Shown here one piece after another: positions 45,992 through 58,754 of a DNA stretch of 64,000 bases. The notes beneath the pieces were generated by a model that was not told the DNA's origin, did no database searches, and was given only the letters and a program-made list of their open reading frames with translations. The stretch covers positions 4,476,376-4,540,375 of the forward strand of contig NZ_JAVIWS010000001.1 of assembly GCF_031323975.1 (NCBI RefSeq), given 5' to 3'. Every line of letters begins with the position of its first letter. Positions within the stretch are counted from its first letter, which is position 1. The translations under genes and the position numbers were made by a program. This DNA comes from Escherichia ruysiae. Its GTDB lineage: Bacteria > Pseudomonadota > Gammaproteobacteria > Enterobacterales > Enterobacteriaceae.

Positions 45992-47452
45992 TTATTCACT
46001 CTTTGGCGAAGAATGCTGGCGACCAAAAATCACTTCCATTCGTGCACCGCCGAGCATACTCTCTCCGGCGATGATTTTTCCGTCGTATTGCTCGGTAATT
46101 TCACGTGCGACTGCCAGACCGACACCTTGTCCGGGGCGCAAAGTGTCAACACGTTGACCACGGTCGAAGACCACTTCACGCTTGCTTTTCGGGATACCGG
46201 GGCCATCATCCTCGACCACAATATAGAGATGATCATCGGTTTGTCTGGCTGAAATTTCGACAAACTCAAGACAGTATTTACAGGCGTTATCCAGTACGTT
46301 GCCCATCACTTCGACAAAATCATTCTGCTCACCCACAAAGCTGATTTCTGGCGAGATATCGAGGGAAATATTAACCCCTTTACGCTGATAAACTTTGTTC
46401 AGCGCCGAGGTGAGATTGTCCAGCAGTGGGGCGACAGGATGCAATTCGCGGCTAAGTAATGTTCCACCGCGCATACTGGCGCGATGCAGGTAGTAGCCAA
46501 TTTGTTGCGAGATGCGGCTGATTTGTTCCAGCATTACCGGCTCTGCTTCGCTGACGCTCATCTTCTCACTACGCATGGAACGTAGCGTACTTTGCAGCAC
46601 CGCCAGCGGTGTTTTCAGACTGTGCGTCAGGTCGGTGAGCGTAGTGCGGTATTTGTCGTAACGTTCACGCTCACTTTTTAACAGTCGGTTCAGGTTACGT
46701 ACCAGGCTGGTAAGTTCCCTCGTGGTGGTAGGGTTGAGTAGTTCCCGGTTGTGCTCTTCCAGTTCGCGGACTTCTTTTGCCAGGGCTTCGATAGGGCGTA
46801 AACTCCACCAGGCGGCGACCCATAACAGAGGGATCACTAACAGCAGGTTGGCTGAGAGCACATAGACAAACCAGCTCCACACCATATAGGAACTTTTAAG
46901 CTCTACAGGGATGGTATCAACCACCACAATGGTTAACTTTGGCATCTGCGACGTTGCCGGATAGATGTTTACTGCCACCGAGTGAGTCATCTCAGCGTCG
47001 TCGTCATCCTCCCGTACTTCCTGCAACTGTTGCTGTATAGAATGATCTTCACTCAGCAAGATGCTGGTATCGTTAACATCCGCTTCTATTTCATGGAAGC
47101 CATTAGATTTCAGCCAGTCAGGCTGGATCATTTTCATCAACCAGGGAACGTCACGCTGCGCCCATAAAAGTTGCCCGTTCTCATCATAGATCAGTGTCAT
47201 AGTAGGGCTTTGCTTGTCGATATTTTCTGGCAATTCGACATGCAATTTGTTGTTTTCCCACTTCGCGAGGGTATAGAACAGGTTGCTCTCGCCACGTAAC
47301 AGCCGAAACGTGGTTTTATCGAAACTGACGCTATAACCGATCAGCGCGACCATCCCGTAGGCAAGCGAAAGCACCAGCACTACCGCTGCCGTTGCCAACA
47401 GAAAACGAACCCGTAGCGAGAGTGGGGAAAAAATACGCAGTAATTTTTTCAT
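45992..47452 (-). CDS. phoQ: Sensor histidine kinase PhoQ
   Basis: Senses low Mg2+, acidic pH and cationic antimicrobial peptides. 486 residues. Two membrane helices (about residues 15-38 and 195-215) flank a periplasmic PAS-like domain with an acidic patch ([11 protein letters not shown]). HAMP region, phospho-acceptor His in [16 protein letters not shown] (about residue 277), N box [10 protein letters not shown] and G boxes [16 protein letters not shown]. Starts overlapping the phoP stop. Confidence 0.98.
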   Translation of the reverse strand: MKKLLRIFSPLSLRVRFLLATAAVVLVLSLAYGMVALIGYSVSFDKTTFRLLRGESNLFYTLAKWENNKLHVELPENIDKQSPTMTLIYDENGQLLWAQRDVPWLMKMIQPDWLKSNGFHEIEADVNDTSILLSEDHSIQQQLQEVREDDDDAEMTHSVAVNIYPATSQMPKLTIVVVDTIPVELKSSYMVWSWFVYVLSANLLLVIPLLWVAAWWSLRPIEALAKEVRELEEHNRELLNPTTTRELTSLVRNLNRLLKSERERYDKYRTTLTDLTHSLKTPLAVLQSTLRSMRSEKMSVSEAEPVMLEQISRISQQIGYYLHRASMRGGTLLSRELHPVAPLLDNLTSALNKVYQRKGVNISLDISPEISFVGEQNDFVEVMGNVLDNACKYCLEFVEISARQTDDHLYIVVEDDGPGIPKSKREVVFDRGQRVDTLRPGQGVGLAVAREITEQYDGKIIAGESMLGGARMEVIFGRQHSSPKSE

Positions 47453-48123
47453 CAGCGCAATTCGAACAGATAGCCCTGGCCGCGAACGGTGGTAATCACT
47501 TCTTGCGGATATTGCGTCTGAATTTTCTTACGCAGTCGGCCCATTAATACATCAATGGTATGGCTTTCCCGCAGTTCGGCATCCGGATAGAGCTGTAACA
47601 TCAGCGAATCTTTGCTGACCACTTTGCCGTTATTACGGATTAGCGTTTCCATAATGGTGTATTCAAACGCGGTCAGTTTGATCACTTCGTCGTTAATGGA
47701 TAATTCACGGCGGGAGAGATCAACCTGAAACGGTGGCAGCGAAATAACCTGTGAAGCCAGACCGCTATTACGCCGCATCAACGCCTGCATACGCGCCATC
47801 ACCTCTTCAATATGAAACGGTTTGGTCACGTAATCATCAGCACCGGCACTTAAGACTTCGACTTTGTCCTGCCAGCTTTCACGGGCGGTCAATACCAGAA
47901 TCGGTAGTGAAACATCGTTGCTACGCCAGCGGCGGATCAGCGACAGACCATCTTCATCAGGCAAGCCAAGATCGACAATGGCAATATCCGGTAAATGTTC
48001 ATTGAGATAATAATCTGCTTCTTTGGCATCTTCTGCGTCATCGACCTGATGACCAGCGTCCTGAATCTGAACTTTAAGATGGTGACGTAACAACGCATTG
48101 TCTTCGACAACCAGTACGCGCAT
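47452..48123 (-). CDS. phoP: Response regulator PhoP
   Basis: OmpR-family regulator of the Mg2+ and virulence regulon. 223 residues. Receiver domain with acidic pocket (VEDN), phospho-Asp51 in [11 protein letters not shown], Lys in VTKPFH; winged-helix DNA-binding domain with [24 protein letters not shown] PhoP box lies upstream, consistent with autoregulation. Confidence 0.98.
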   Translation of the reverse strand: MRVLVVEDNALLRHHLKVQIQDAGHQVDDAEDAKEADYYLNEHLPDIAIVDLGLPDEDGLSLIRRWRSNDVSLPILVLTARESWQDKVEVLSAGADDYVTKPFHIEEVMARMQALMRRNSGLASQVISLPPFQVDLSRRELSINDEVIKLTAFEYTIMETLIRNNGKVVSKDSLMLQLYPDAELRESHTIDVLMGRLRKKIQTQYPQEVITTVRGQGYLFELR

Positions 48124-48183
48124 TTTTATTTCTCCCTGTCTTAATTATTAAAATAGTGTAACGCGATTATGTATTTATGGGAG

Positions 48184-48200
48184 TAAACATTAATTAAACC
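48184..48200 (-). promoter_or_regulatory. PhoP box of the phoPQ promoter
   Basis: On the minus strand GGTTTA-ATTAA-TGTTTA gives two direct hexamers spaced five bases, matching the (G/T)GTTTA repeat bound by PhoP. It lies 61 bases upstream of the phoP start codon, in the right orientation for autoactivation. Confidence 0.85.
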
Positions 48201-48281
48201 AGCGGGTAGGGGAGGCAACACAGGAAAAGATTAGCTTAACAAGCAGGCCGGACAGCATCGCCATCCGACCTTGACAGGGGA

Positions 48282-49655
<1,374 letters not shown>

Positions 49656-50297
49656 TCACAACTCCGGGGTTAAATGAGCAAGAATTTGTTTTGCCTGAGT
49701 GGTCAGGCGATTACGAGAAAACATCAGTTGCAGACGTCCACCGCCGACCTGGTGCCAGAGCACGGCGGCGCGAATGCCTGCCAGCAGGGTTGCGCGAACT
49801 TTCGCCTGCACCTGCGGGCTTTGCAGTACAGCAGGGGAACCGGTGACCTGAATGCGCGGGCCAAGCGGGCTGATAACATCAACATAGATGGCGGCCATCG
49901 CGCTCATCAGCGTTTCGGACTGTAAATCGAAGTGTTCGAGCTGGCGTTGCAGGCCGTTGATCCGGTTGCCCAGAGTGTCGAGCGCACCTTTGGCAGATGA
50001 AAGTTTACGCTCAAGCACCATCAGGCTAAGGGTGTAGCGGGTTAACTCAGCGTTCAAACCCTGACGGCTGCTGGCATTGAGCACGCCGAGCAGGGTTTCC
50101 AGCCCGACGCGCAGGTTGGCTTCGCTACCGCCAAAAACCGCCAGCGTGGAGCTGGGGTTCATATCAATAATACTGTTGAGTGAAACGTGTAGCGCATCGG
50201 CATCACAATGCCCCTGGTGAGCGAGTTGTTGCACCAGGCGAGCCGACTGACAAATACCGGCCAGGGCGAGGGTGATGTCATAGTAATTCTTTGCCAC
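49656..50297 (-). CDS. hflD: HflD, membrane-associated lysogenization regulator
   Basis: 213-residue mostly helical protein that in E. coli lowers lambda lysogenization by acting on CII. The GTG at 50297 is preferred to the GTG two codons earlier because the GGAAG site upstream then has proper spacing and the N-terminus reads [11 protein letters not shown]. It sits between mnmA and purB in the same operon. Its target in lambda is CII; the resident prophage has a YdaT-type gene in that place instead. Confidence 0.95.
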   Translation of the reverse strand: MAKNYYDITLALAGICQSARLVQQLAHQGHCDADALHVSLNSIIDMNPSSTLAVFGGSEANLRVGLETLLGVLNASSRQGLNAELTRYTLSLMVLERKLSSAKGALDTLGNRINGLQRQLEHFDLQSETLMSAMAAIYVDVISPLGPRIQVTGSPAVLQSPQVQAKVRATLLAGIRAAVLWHQVGGGRLQLMFSRNRLTTQAKQILAHLTPEL

Positions 50298-50332
50298 GTT
50301 CACTGCTTCCTTGTTTTAAGTAAAGATAATAA

Positions 50333-51954
<1,622 letters not shown>

Positions 51955-51963
51955 TGTGCTTCC

Positions 51964-52617
51964 TTATTCTGTGGTTTCTCGCCATTCGCCATTAGCAAGA
52001 TTATCCAGCGTGTAACTCCCCATCGCATAGCGAATCAGTCGCAGTGTGGGGAAACCAACATGGGCGGTCATGCGGCGTACCTGGCGATTACGTCCTTCAT
52101 ATAAGGTGATCTTCAGCCAGCTGGTGGGAATACTTTTGCGTTCACGAATTGGCGGATTACGCGGCCATAACCACTCCGGTTCTTCAGCCAATTCCACGCC
52201 AGCGGGCAGGGTAGGGCCATCATTTAAGGTTACGCCATTGCGCAAGGCTTCAAGAGCGTCTTCCGTAGGAATGCCTTCCACCTGCACATAATAGATTTTC
52301 CCGGTGCGTTTGCCCGGCTGGGTTAAACGCGCCTGTAACGCGCCATTATTAGTCAGCACCAGTAACCCTTCGCTATCTCTGTCGAGACGACCAGCCGCAT
52401 AAACGCCCTGAACCGGGATGAATTCTTTTAATGTTTTACGCCCTGCTTCATCGGTGAACTGCGGAAGAACATCGTAGGGTTTATTGAACAGGATCACACG
52501 CGTGGGCTGGTTTTCAGGTTTACGCCTGGTAGAACGTTGCGAGCTGAATCGCTTAACCTGGTGATTTCTAAAAGAAGTTTTTTGCATGGTATTTTCAGAG
52601 ATTATGAATTGCCGCAT
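51964..52617 (-). CDS. rluE: 23S rRNA pseudouridine(2457) synthase RluE
   Basis: 217 residues, RsuA/RluB family. Catalytic Asp in [15 protein letters not shown] near residue 79; [22 protein letters not shown] near the C-terminus is the second family motif. Divergent from icd with a 171-base gap. Confidence 0.97.
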   Translation of the reverse strand: MRQFIISENTMQKTSFRNHQVKRFSSQRSTRRKPENQPTRVILFNKPYDVLPQFTDEAGRKTLKEFIPVQGVYAAGRLDRDSEGLLVLTNNGALQARLTQPGKRTGKIYYVQVEGIPTEDALEALRNGVTLNDGPTLPAGVELAEEPEWLWPRNPPIRERKSIPTSWLKITLYEGRNRQVRRMTAHVGFPTLRLIRYAMGSYTLDNLANGEWRETTE

Positions 52618-52788
52618 TATAGCCTAATAACGCGCATCTTTCATGACGGCAAACAATAGGGTAGTATTGACAAGCCAATTACAAATCATTAACAAAAAAT
52701 TGCTCTAAAGCATCCGTATCGCAGGACGCAAACGCATATGCAACGTGGTGGCAGACGAGCAAACCAGTAGCGCTCGAAGGAGAGGTGA

Positions 52789-54039
52789 ATGGAAAGTAAA
52801 GTAGTTGTTCCGGCACAAGGCAAGAAGATCACCCTGCAAAACGGCAAACTCAACGTTCCTGAAAATCCGATTATCCCTTACATCGAAGGTGATGGAATCG
52901 GTGTAGATGTAACCCCAGCCATGCTGAAAGTGGTCGACGCTGCGGTCGAGAAAGCCTATAAAGGCGAGCGTAAAATCTCCTGGATGGAAATTTACACCGG
53001 TGAAAAATCCACACAGGTTTATGGTCAGGACGTCTGGCTGCCTGCTGAAACCCTTGATCTGATTCGTGAATATCGCGTTGCCATTAAAGGCCCGCTGACC
53101 ACCCCGGTTGGTGGCGGTATTCGTTCTCTGAACGTAGCCCTGCGCCAGGAACTGGATCTCTACATCTGCCTGCGTCCGGTACGTTACTATCAGGGCACTC
53201 CAAGCCCGGTTAAACACCCTGAACTGACCGATATGGTTATCTTCCGTGAAAACTCGGAAGACATTTATGCGGGTATCGAATGGAAAGCTGACTCTGCCGA
53301 CGCTGAGAAAGTGATTAAATTCCTGCGTGAAGAGATGGGCGTGAAGAAAATTCGCTTCCCGGAACATTGCGGTATCGGCATTAAGCCGTGTTCTGAAGAA
53401 GGCACCAAACGTCTGGTTCGTGCCGCGATCGAATACGCAATTGCTAACGATCGTGACTCTGTGACCCTGGTGCACAAAGGCAACATCATGAAGTTCACCG
53501 AAGGCGCGTTTAAAGACTGGGGCTACCAGCTGGCGCGTGAAGAATTTGGCGGTGAACTGATCGACGGCGGCCCGTGGCTGAAAGTTAAAAACCCGAATAC
53601 CGGCAAAGAGATCGTCATTAAAGACGTGATTGCTGATGCATTCCTGCAACAGATCCTGCTGCGTCCGGCTGAATACGACGTTATCGCCTGTATGAACCTG
53701 AACGGTGACTATATTTCTGACGCCCTGGCAGCGCAGGTTGGCGGTATTGGTATCGCCCCTGGCGCAAACATCGGTGACGAATGTGCCCTGTTTGAAGCCA
53801 CCCACGGTACTGCGCCGAAATATGCCGGTCAGGACAAAGTTAACCCAGGCTCTATAATTCTCTCCGCTGAGATGATGCTGCGCCATATGGGTTGGACTGA
53901 AGCCGCAGACCTGATTGTTAAAGGTATGGAAGGCGCAATCAACGCCAAGACCGTAACCTATGACTTCGAACGTCTGATGGAAGGCGCTAAACTGTTGAAA
54001 TGTTCAGAGTTTGGTGACGCGATCATCAAGAACATGTAA
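52789..54039 (+). CDS. icd: Isocitrate dehydrogenase (NADP), 3' end at prophage junction
   Basis: TCA-cycle enzyme, 416 residues. GDGIG near the N-terminus, regulatory phosphorylation Ser113 in GGGIRSLN, substrate Arg residues, and nucleotide region [30 protein letters not shown] precedes the ATG. Lambdoid phages of the e14/21 type integrate in the last part of this gene and supply a replacement 3' end, so the final codons (…GDAIIKNM) are probably phage-borne; the protein keeps full length and should be active. Confidence 0.97.
   Translation: MESKVVVPAQGKKITLQNGKLNVPENPIIPYIEGDGIGVDVTPAMLKVVDAAVEKAYKGERKISWMEIYTGEKSTQVYGQDVWLPAETLDLIREYRVAIKGPLTTPVGGGIRSLNVALRQELDLYICLRPVRYYQGTPSPVKHPELTDMVIFRENSEDIYAGIEWKADSADAEKVIKFLREEMGVKKIRFPEHCGIGIKPCSEEGTKRLVRAAIEYAIANDRDSVTLVHKGNIMKFTEGAFKDWGYQLAREEFGGELIDGGPWLKVKNPNTGKEIVIKDVIADAFLQQILLRPAEYDVIACMNLNGDYISDALAAQVGGIGIAPGANIGDECALFEATHGTAPKYAGQDKVNPGSIILSAEMMLRHMGWTEAADLIVKGMEGAINAKTVTYDFERLMEGAKLLKCSEFGDAIIKNM
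53875..54039. other. Probable attL crossover zone inside icd 3' end
   Basis: The prophage int gene lies directly after icd, pointing at it, as in e14 and phage 21, whose attachment core is within the 3' end of icd. The crossover must lie in this stretch or very close to it; the exact core cannot be fixed without attR, which is outside the window. Confidence 0.55.
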
Positions 54040-54062
54040 TCTCTACATGTGTTAAATATTGA

Positions 54063-54090
54063 AACGGGCGTGTTATACGCCCGTTGTTTT
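54063..54090 (+). terminator. Hairpin terminator downstream of icd
   Basis: AACGGGCG (54063-54070), 7-base loop, CGCCCGTT (54078-54085), then GTTTT. It ends icd transcription before the prophage int gene, and lies on the phage side of the attachment site. Confidence 0.8.
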
Positions 54091-54106
54091 ATGAAGATGT
54101 AAAATC

Positions 54107-54155
54107 TTCCCCAAAACTTTCCCCAAAACCCTTCCCCAAAACCCTTCCCCAAAAC
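54107..54155. repeat. Four tandem TTCCCCAAAAC repeats, probable Int arm-type sites
   Basis: TTCCCCAAAAC occurs at 54107-54117, 54119-54129, 54132-54142 and 54145-54155, with steps of 12, 13 and 13 bases. The array lies between the icd terminator and the end of int, where lambda has its P' arm with adjacent integrase arm-binding sites. I infer that these are the arm-type sites of this integrase. Confidence 0.75.
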
Positions 54156-54165
54156 TGGCTATTTT

Positions 54166-55308
54166 CTATGCTGTTTTAATATCTACGATAACCCAGTCTT
54201 TACCACGATCATCATTGTATCGGTCGGTCATTTTTCTGGATTTATGACCTAACAACTTTTGCGTATCCAGACCCTGTTCCCGATATAACCGTTCTGACAG
54301 AGATCGCTGCTCATGAAATGTGGGCGCAGTTCCTTGCTCCCATTTTATGCCACATTTTTCCCGGGCCTTTTTAAAAGCCGTTGTCAGAGTATTTGCAGAA
54401 ACCTGGTCTCCTCTGTTTGCTTGAGAGGTAGTGTGACGGTAATGGACCAGATATTTACTAACAACAGCATCCCTGCACTGAGATATAACTTCACGAAGGG
54501 TAATATTCAGAGCATCGCATTTCAGGTTAAGCGGAATAGCAAGTTTTGAACCGGTTTTTTCCTGAGTAATGTGCAACATGTCGTCCCATATATCAGAGAA
54601 TTTCAAATTGCAGATATCGCCTAAACGTTGTCCAGTAACAAGAGCAAGTAGCATGCCGCATTTTAAATAGGGCTGCCGTCTGCTTACGCTTTCAAATATT
54701 GCCTGCCATTCGGGCAGTGACAATCTTTGGCGGTTTACTCGATTTCGCGGTTGTTTTGTTGCCTGCGCTGGGTTAAATCCTGGCGGAACATGTCCTGCGT
54801 GTTGTGCTTCTTTGAAGACGTCGATCAACACCATTCTCACGACTTGCGCCATCCTGTTATGACCTTCAGCCTTTACAGCATCAATTATTTCGGCAATATC
54901 AAGTGCGGTAATATCCTTGAGGTGTTGCATTCCACAATGCTCACGGAAAAGACGAATGGGTTTGCCTTTTTGCCGATAGGAGTTGGGTCTTAGTTCATTA
55001 TGTTGCAGCCTGTCCTCCTGGATAGAAATATATTTATCAAGCCATTCTGTCACCGTAATGTCTGAGCGCCTGCCTTTCATTCTTTCCAGACGCTCATTGA
55101 CGCTTAATATTTGTCTGGTACGTTGTTCAGCAATAATGGTATTTGCTTCAGTAGCAACTTGTTTTGCTTCATTCTCATCAGTTCCTAAGCTATGAAAACG
55201 ACCGGATAGTGGATGTTTGTATTGCCAATATACCTTTCCGGTTCGCTTATCTAATTTGCAATATAAATTGGGTATAGAGATTTTGTGAGATCGGGGTCTA
55301 GCAGCCAT
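54166..55308 (-). CDS. int: Prophage tyrosine-recombinase integrase
   Basis: 380 residues. Catalytic set: Arg228 in LVTGQRLGD, Lys253, His332 and Arg335 in FHEQRSLSE, His355 in LLGHKS and nucleophile Tyr364. The N-terminal region (residues 1-70) is a small arm-binding domain with basic start, not that of lambda Int. Location at icd suggests the phage 21/e14 integrase class. Overlaps xis by 11 bases, as usual for coexpressed int/xis. Confidence 0.95.
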   Translation of the reverse strand: MAARPRSHKISIPNLYCKLDKRTGKVYWQYKHPLSGRFHSLGTDENEAKQVATEANTIIAEQRTRQILSVNERLERMKGRRSDITVTEWLDKYISIQEDRLQHNELRPNSYRQKGKPIRLFREHCGMQHLKDITALDIAEIIDAVKAEGHNRMAQVVRMVLIDVFKEAQHAGHVPPGFNPAQATKQPRNRVNRQRLSLPEWQAIFESVSRRQPYLKCGMLLALVTGQRLGDICNLKFSDIWDDMLHITQEKTGSKLAIPLNLKCDALNITLREVISQCRDAVVSKYLVHYRHTTSQANRGDQVSANTLTTAFKKAREKCGIKWEQGTAPTFHEQRSLSERLYREQGLDTQKLLGHKSRKMTDRYNDDRGKDWVIVDIKTA

Positions 55309-55534
55309 CAGCGATTATCCGTTGGAGTTTTGGGTTTGCGTTTATTAGGAGTTGCGGTTCTGCAAGCGTTCCTACAAAACGGGAATTTCGGTCAATCATC
55401 CAGTAGCGACCAACTTTTATAGCGGGTGGGGCCATCATTTTCCCTTGCGCGTATTTTTTCAGAACTCGCTCACTTGGTGCTAAGTCCCCAAATTCTTCTT
55501 TAGCCCAGTCCTGTAAAGTGATTAGTCGAGACAT
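55298..55534 (-). CDS. xis: Prophage excisionase
   Basis: 78-residue small basic protein (SRLITLQDWAKEEFGDLAPSERVLKKYAQGKMMAPPAIKVGRYWMID) with the winged-helix MerR-like organisation of lambdoid Xis proteins. Directs excision with Int and bends DNA. AAGAGGAGGACA precedes the ATG. Its length and sequence type fit phage 21-like Xis. Confidence 0.85.
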   Translation of the reverse strand: MSRLITLQDWAKEEFGDLAPSERVLKKYAQGKMMAPPAIKVGRYWMIDRNSRFVGTLAEPQLLINANPKLQRIIADGC

Positions 55535-55673
55535 TTGTCCTCCTCTTAGCTGCTGAGGGAGTTTGTGACCGATATATCTGACATGATATTAAGCTCATGG
55601 CAGGTACATCTCTTGACTGGTCATAGAGATAAATTTAATGCTGAGAAATGCAGTATTGAATTTATCAATTTTT

Positions 55674-55913
55674 CTATTTCCTGCGTATGGCACGTAACTT
55701 CTTAATGTGTTCTGCCGTTTCGATCTCTTCTGCTATCCGATCTGCATCAGCTTTATTCACAGGTTCAAAGTCATGATTAAAGCGGAACATGCTGGCGATA
55801 CATGTTCTGCCTTTTCGGATGTAGTGAACTTTGTTGTGGGTAGAACGCAGGATTTTGCAGGGAGTGCCGTGGTGGTCGACGTACCAGGTGTTAGGAAAAA
55901 TGATTCTGAACAT
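55674..55913 (-). CDS. Small prophage protein, DUF4222-like
   Basis: 79 residues, with NTWYVDHHGTPCKILRSTHNKVHYIRKGRTCIASMFRFNHDFEPV, which I recognise as the DUF4222 type of lambdoid early-region proteins. GAGGTGTAAAA precedes the ATG. Function unknown. The 139 bases between it and xis hold no gene that I can support, though an int/xis promoter may lie there. Confidence 0.7.
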   Translation of the reverse strand: MFRIIFPNTWYVDHHGTPCKILRSTHNKVHYIRKGRTCIASMFRFNHDFEPVNKADADRIAEEIETAEHIKKLRAIRRK

Positions 55914-55960
55914 TTTTACACCTCAGTTGGACGATGTTGAAATTTGCTGCTTTGAGGCCA

Positions 55961-56179
55961 TCACAGTCCCCATTGTTTGTTCTTAAGTTCGATCTCCTCC
56001 TGGCAACTTGCACAAGTCCGACAACCCTGAACAGCCAGGCGTCTTCGCTCATCTATCGGATCGCCACATTCACAACAATGAGTTGCGGATACAGTCTGAT
56101 AGTTCAGACGACGCATTTTTATTGCTGTATTGCGCTGTAATTCTTCGATTTCTGATGCTGAATCAATGATGTCTGCCAT
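55961..56179 (-). CDS. TraR/DksA-like zinc-finger protein (lambda Orf73 homologue)
   Basis: 72 residues. Four Cys in HCCECGDPIDERRRLAVQGCRTCASCQ form the C4 zinc finger of the TraR/DksA family; the N-terminus has a helical segment (ASEIEELQRNTAIKMR). It is nearly the same as lambda Orf73 apart from the last residues. TraR-like proteins bind RNA polymerase and mimic DksA/ppGpp; whether this one does is inferred. Confidence 0.82.
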   Translation of the reverse strand: MADIIDSASEIEELQRNTAIKMRRLNYQTVSATHCCECGDPIDERRRLAVQGCRTCASCQEEIELKNKQWGL

Positions 56180-56233
56180 CTTTCATTAATCCCTGAATTG
56201 TTGGTTAATACGCTTGAGGGTGAATGCGAACAA

Positions 56234-56257
56234 TAAAAAAGGAGCCTGTAGCTCCCT
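56234..56257 (-). terminator. Hairpin with T run in the left operon
   Basis: On the minus strand GGAGC-TACAG-GCTCC is followed by TTTTTTATT. It stands between the 71-residue gene and orf73, where PL transcription would need antitermination to reach xis and int. Confidence 0.75.
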
Positions 56258-56277
56258 GATGATTTTGCTTTTCATGT

Positions 56278-56493
56278 TCACCGTTCCTTAAAGACGCCGT
56301 TTAACATGCCGATCGCCAGGCTTAAATGAGTCGGTGTGAATCCCATCAGCGTTACCGTTTCGCGGTGCTTCTTCAGTACGCTACGGCAAATGTCATCGAC
56401 GTTTTTATCCGGAAACTGCTGTCTGGCTTTTTTGATTTCAGAATTAGCCTGACGGGCAATACTGCGAAGGGCGTTTTCTTGCTGAGGTGTCAT
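56278..56493 (-). CDS. Unrecognised 71-residue early prophage protein
   Basis: Starts at 56493 with MTPQQENALRSIARQANSEIKKARQQFPDKNVDD, predicted mostly helical and hydrophilic. The ATG overlaps the stop of the preceding 27-codon gene (ATGA). The frame is open further upstream but would overlap that gene. I do not recognise a function. Confidence 0.7.
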   Translation of the reverse strand: MTPQQENALRSIARQANSEIKKARQQFPDKNVDDICRSVLKKHRETVTLMGFTPTHLSLAIGMLNGVFKER

Positions 56494-56573
56494 TGAACAA
56501 GTCCCATGTCGGCAAGCATAAGCACACAGAATATGAAGCCCGCTGCCAGAAAAATGCATTCAGTGGTTGTCAT
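56490..56573 (-). CDS. 27-residue predicted membrane peptide
   Basis: MTTTECIFLAAGFIFCVLML... encodes a single hydrophobic helix of about 20 residues with two Cys and a short polar tail. Its ATG overlaps the stop codon of orf63 (ATGA) and its stop overlaps the ATG of the next gene (ATGA), so all three are likely translated in sequence. Function unknown; too short for standard gene callers. Confidence 0.65.
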   Translation of the reverse strand: MTTTECIFLAAGFIFCVLMLADMGLVQ

Positions 56574-56761
56574 ACCTGGTCTCTCTCATCTGCTTCTGCT
56601 TTCGCCACCATCATTTCCAGCTTTTGTGAAAGGGATGCGGCTAACGTGTGAAATTCTTCGTCTGTTTCTACTGGTATTGGCACAAACCTGACTCCAATTT
56701 GAGCGAGGCTATGTGCCATCTCGATACTCGTTCTTAACTCAACGGGAGATGCTTTGTGCAT
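56570..56761 (-). CDS. Lambda Orf63 homologue (DUF1382)
   Basis: 63 residues starting [23 protein letters not shown], essentially lambda Orf63. Small helical protein of the exo-xis region; in lambda this region influences host cell-cycle and lysogeny decisions, but the individual role is not established. Overlaps the end of orf61. Confidence 0.85.
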   Translation of the reverse strand: MHKASPVELRTSIEMAHSLAQIGVRFVPIPVETDEEFHTLAASLSQKLEMMVAKAEADERDQV

Positions 56762-56924
56762 ACAGCCCCCCCCGTTTATTATTTATCTCCTCAGCCAGCC
56801 GCTGTGCTTTCAGGGGATTTCGGATTACAGAAAGGCCGGGAAATACCCAGCCTCGCTTTGTAACGGAGTAGACGAAAGTGATTGCGCCTACCCGGATATT
56901 ATCGTGAGGATGCGTCATCGCCAT
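56739..56924 (-). CDS. Lambda Orf61 homologue (DUF1317)
   Basis: 61 residues starting [21 protein letters not shown], matching lambda Orf61 until the last few residues, which differ ([11 protein letters not shown] rather than the lambda end). Overlaps exo by 10 bases and orf63 by 23 bases. Function unknown; member of the compact exo-xis gene string. Confidence 0.85.
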   Translation of the reverse strand: MAMTHPHDNIRVGAITFVYSVTKRGWVFPGLSVIRNPLKAQRLAEEINNKRGGLYAQSISR

Positions 56925-57595
56925 TGCTCCCCAAATACAAAACCAATTTCAGCCAGTGCCTCGTCCATTTTTTCGATGAACTCCGGCACCATCTCGTCAA
57001 AACTCGCCATGTACTTTTCATTCCGCTCAATCACGACATAATGCAGGCCTTCACGCTTCATGCGCGGGTCATAGTTGGCAAAGTACCAGGCATCTTTTCG
57101 CGTCACCCACATGCTGTACTGCACCTGGGCCATGTAAGCCGATTTTATTGCCTCGAAACCACCGAGCCGGAATTTCATGAAATCCCGGGAGGTAAACGGG
57201 CATTTCAGTTCAAGGCCGTTGCCGTCACTGCATAAACCATCGGGAGAGCAGGCGGTGCGCATACTTTCGTCGCGATAGATGATCGGGGATTCAGTAATAT
57301 TCACGCCGGAAGTGAATTCAAACAGGGTTCTGGCGTCGTTCTCGTACTGTTTTCCCCAGGCCAGCGCCTTAGCATTAACTTCCGGAGCCACACCGGTGCA
57401 AACCTCAGCCAGCAGGGTGTGGAAGTAGGACCTTTTCATGTCAGGCCACTTCTTTCCTGAGCGGGGCTTTGCTATCACGTTGTGAACTTCTGAAGCGGTG
57501 ATGACGCCGAGCCGTAATTTGTGCCATGCATCATCCCCCTGTTCGACAGCTCTCACGTCGATCCCGGTACGCTGCAGGATAATGTCCGGTGTCAT
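56915..57595 (-). CDS. exo: Red alpha 5'-3' exonuclease
   Basis: 226 residues, nearly identical to lambda exonuclease. Degrades one strand of duplex DNA processively from the 5' end as a ring-shaped trimer, and works with Bet in recombination. Metal-binding and catalytic residues Asp109, Asp119, Glu129 and Lys131 (SPDG, LELK) are present. Overlaps bet by four bases (ATGA). Confidence 0.97.
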   Translation of the reverse strand: MTPDIILQRTGIDVRAVEQGDDAWHKLRLGVITASEVHNVIAKPRSGKKWPDMKRSYFHTLLAEVCTGVAPEVNAKALAWGKQYENDARTLFEFTSGVNITESPIIYRDESMRTACSPDGLCSDGNGLELKCPFTSRDFMKFRLGGFEAIKSAYMAQVQYSMWVTRKDAWYFANYDPRMKREGLHYVVIERNEKYMASFDEMVPEFIEKMDEALAEIGFVFGEQWR

Positions 57596-58377
57596 GCTGC
57601 CACCTTCTGCTCAGTGGCTTTCTGTTTCAGGAATCCAAGAGCTTTCACTGCTTCGGCTTGTGTCAGTTCTGACGATGCGCGAATGTCGCGGCGAAATATC
57701 TGGGAACAGAGCGGCAATAAGTCGTCATCCCATGTTTTATCCAGGGCTATCAGCAGAGTGTTAATCTCCTGCATGGTTTCATCGTTAACCGGAGTGATGT
57801 CGCGTTCCGGCTGACGTTCTGCAGTGTATGCGGTATTTTCGACAATGCGCTCGGCTTCATCCTTGTCATAGATACCCGCAAATCCGAAGGCCAGACGGGC
57901 ACACTGAATCATGGCTTTATGCCGTAACATCCGTTTGGGATGCGACTGCCACGGTCCGGTGATTTCTCTGCCTTCGCGGGTTTTGAATGGTTCGCGGCGG
58001 CATTCATCCATCCACTCGGTAACGCAGATCGGATGATTACGGTCTTTGCGGTAAATCCGGCATGTACAGGATTCATTGTCCTGCTCAAAGTCCATGCCAT
58101 CAAACTGCTGGTTTTCATTGATGATGCGGGACCAGCCATCAACGCCCACCACCGGAACGATGCCGTTCTGCTTATCAGGGAAGGCGTAAATTTCTTTCGT
58201 CCACGGATTAAGGCCGTACTGGTTGGCGACGATCAACAATGCGATGAACTGCGCATCGCTGGCATCACCTTTAAATGCCGTCTGGCGAAGAGTGGTGATC
58301 AGTTCCAGTGGGTCGACAGAATCCATGCCGACACGTTCAGCCAGCTTCCCTGCCAGCGTTGCGAGTGCTGTACTCAT
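57592..58377 (-). CDS. bet: Red beta single-strand annealing protein
   Basis: 261 residues, the lambda length and almost the lambda sequence (RecT/Bet family: [26 protein letters not shown]). Coats ssDNA produced by Exo and anneals it to complementary strands. Lies between gam and exo in the standard red operon order. Confidence 0.97.
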   Translation of the reverse strand: MSTALATLAGKLAERVGMDSVDPLELITTLRQTAFKGDASDAQFIALLIVANQYGLNPWTKEIYAFPDKQNGIVPVVGVDGWSRIINENQQFDGMDFEQDNESCTCRIYRKDRNHPICVTEWMDECRREPFKTREGREITGPWQSHPKRMLRHKAMIQCARLAFGFAGIYDKDEAERIVENTAYTAERQPERDITPVNDETMQEINTLLIALDKTWDDDLLPLCSQIFRRDIRASSELTQAEAVKALGFLKQKATEQKVAA

Positions 58378-58382
58378 CCGTT

Positions 58383-58679
58383 TTATACCTCTGAATCAAT
58401 ATCAACCTGATGGTGAGCAATGGTTTCAACCATGTACCGGATGTGTTCTGCCATGCGCTCCTGAAACTCAACATCGTCATCAAACGCACGGGTAATGGCT
58501 TTTTTGCTGGCCCCGTGGCGTTGCAAATGATCGATGCATAGCGATTCAAACAGGTGCTGGGGCAGGCCTTTTTCCATGTCGTCTGCCAGTTCTGCCTCTT
58601 TCTCTTCACGGGCGATCTGCTGGTAGTGACGCGCCCAGCTCTGAGCCTCAAGACGATCCTGAATGTAATAAGCGTTCAT
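58383..58679 (-). CDS. gam: Gam, RecBCD inhibitor (short form)
   Basis: 98 residues starting [21 protein letters not shown]; this is the GamS form that dimerises, mimics DNA and inhibits RecBCD. TTTTCAGGAGTTCAGCC gives a good ribosome binding site. In lambda a longer 138-residue frame is annotated; here TATTTTCAGG appears to have one T more than the lambda version inferred from that protein, so the long frame would be shifted. The short form is intact. Confidence 0.93.
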   Translation of the reverse strand: MNAYYIQDRLEAQSWARHYQQIAREEKEAELADDMEKGLPQHLFESLCIDHLQRHGASKKAITRAFDDDVEFQERMAEHIRYMVETIAHHQVDIDSEV

Positions 58680-58754
58680 GGCTGAACTCCTGAAAATAGC
58701 TGTGAAAATATCGCCCGCGAAATGCCAGGCTGATTAGGAAAACAGGAAAGGGGA

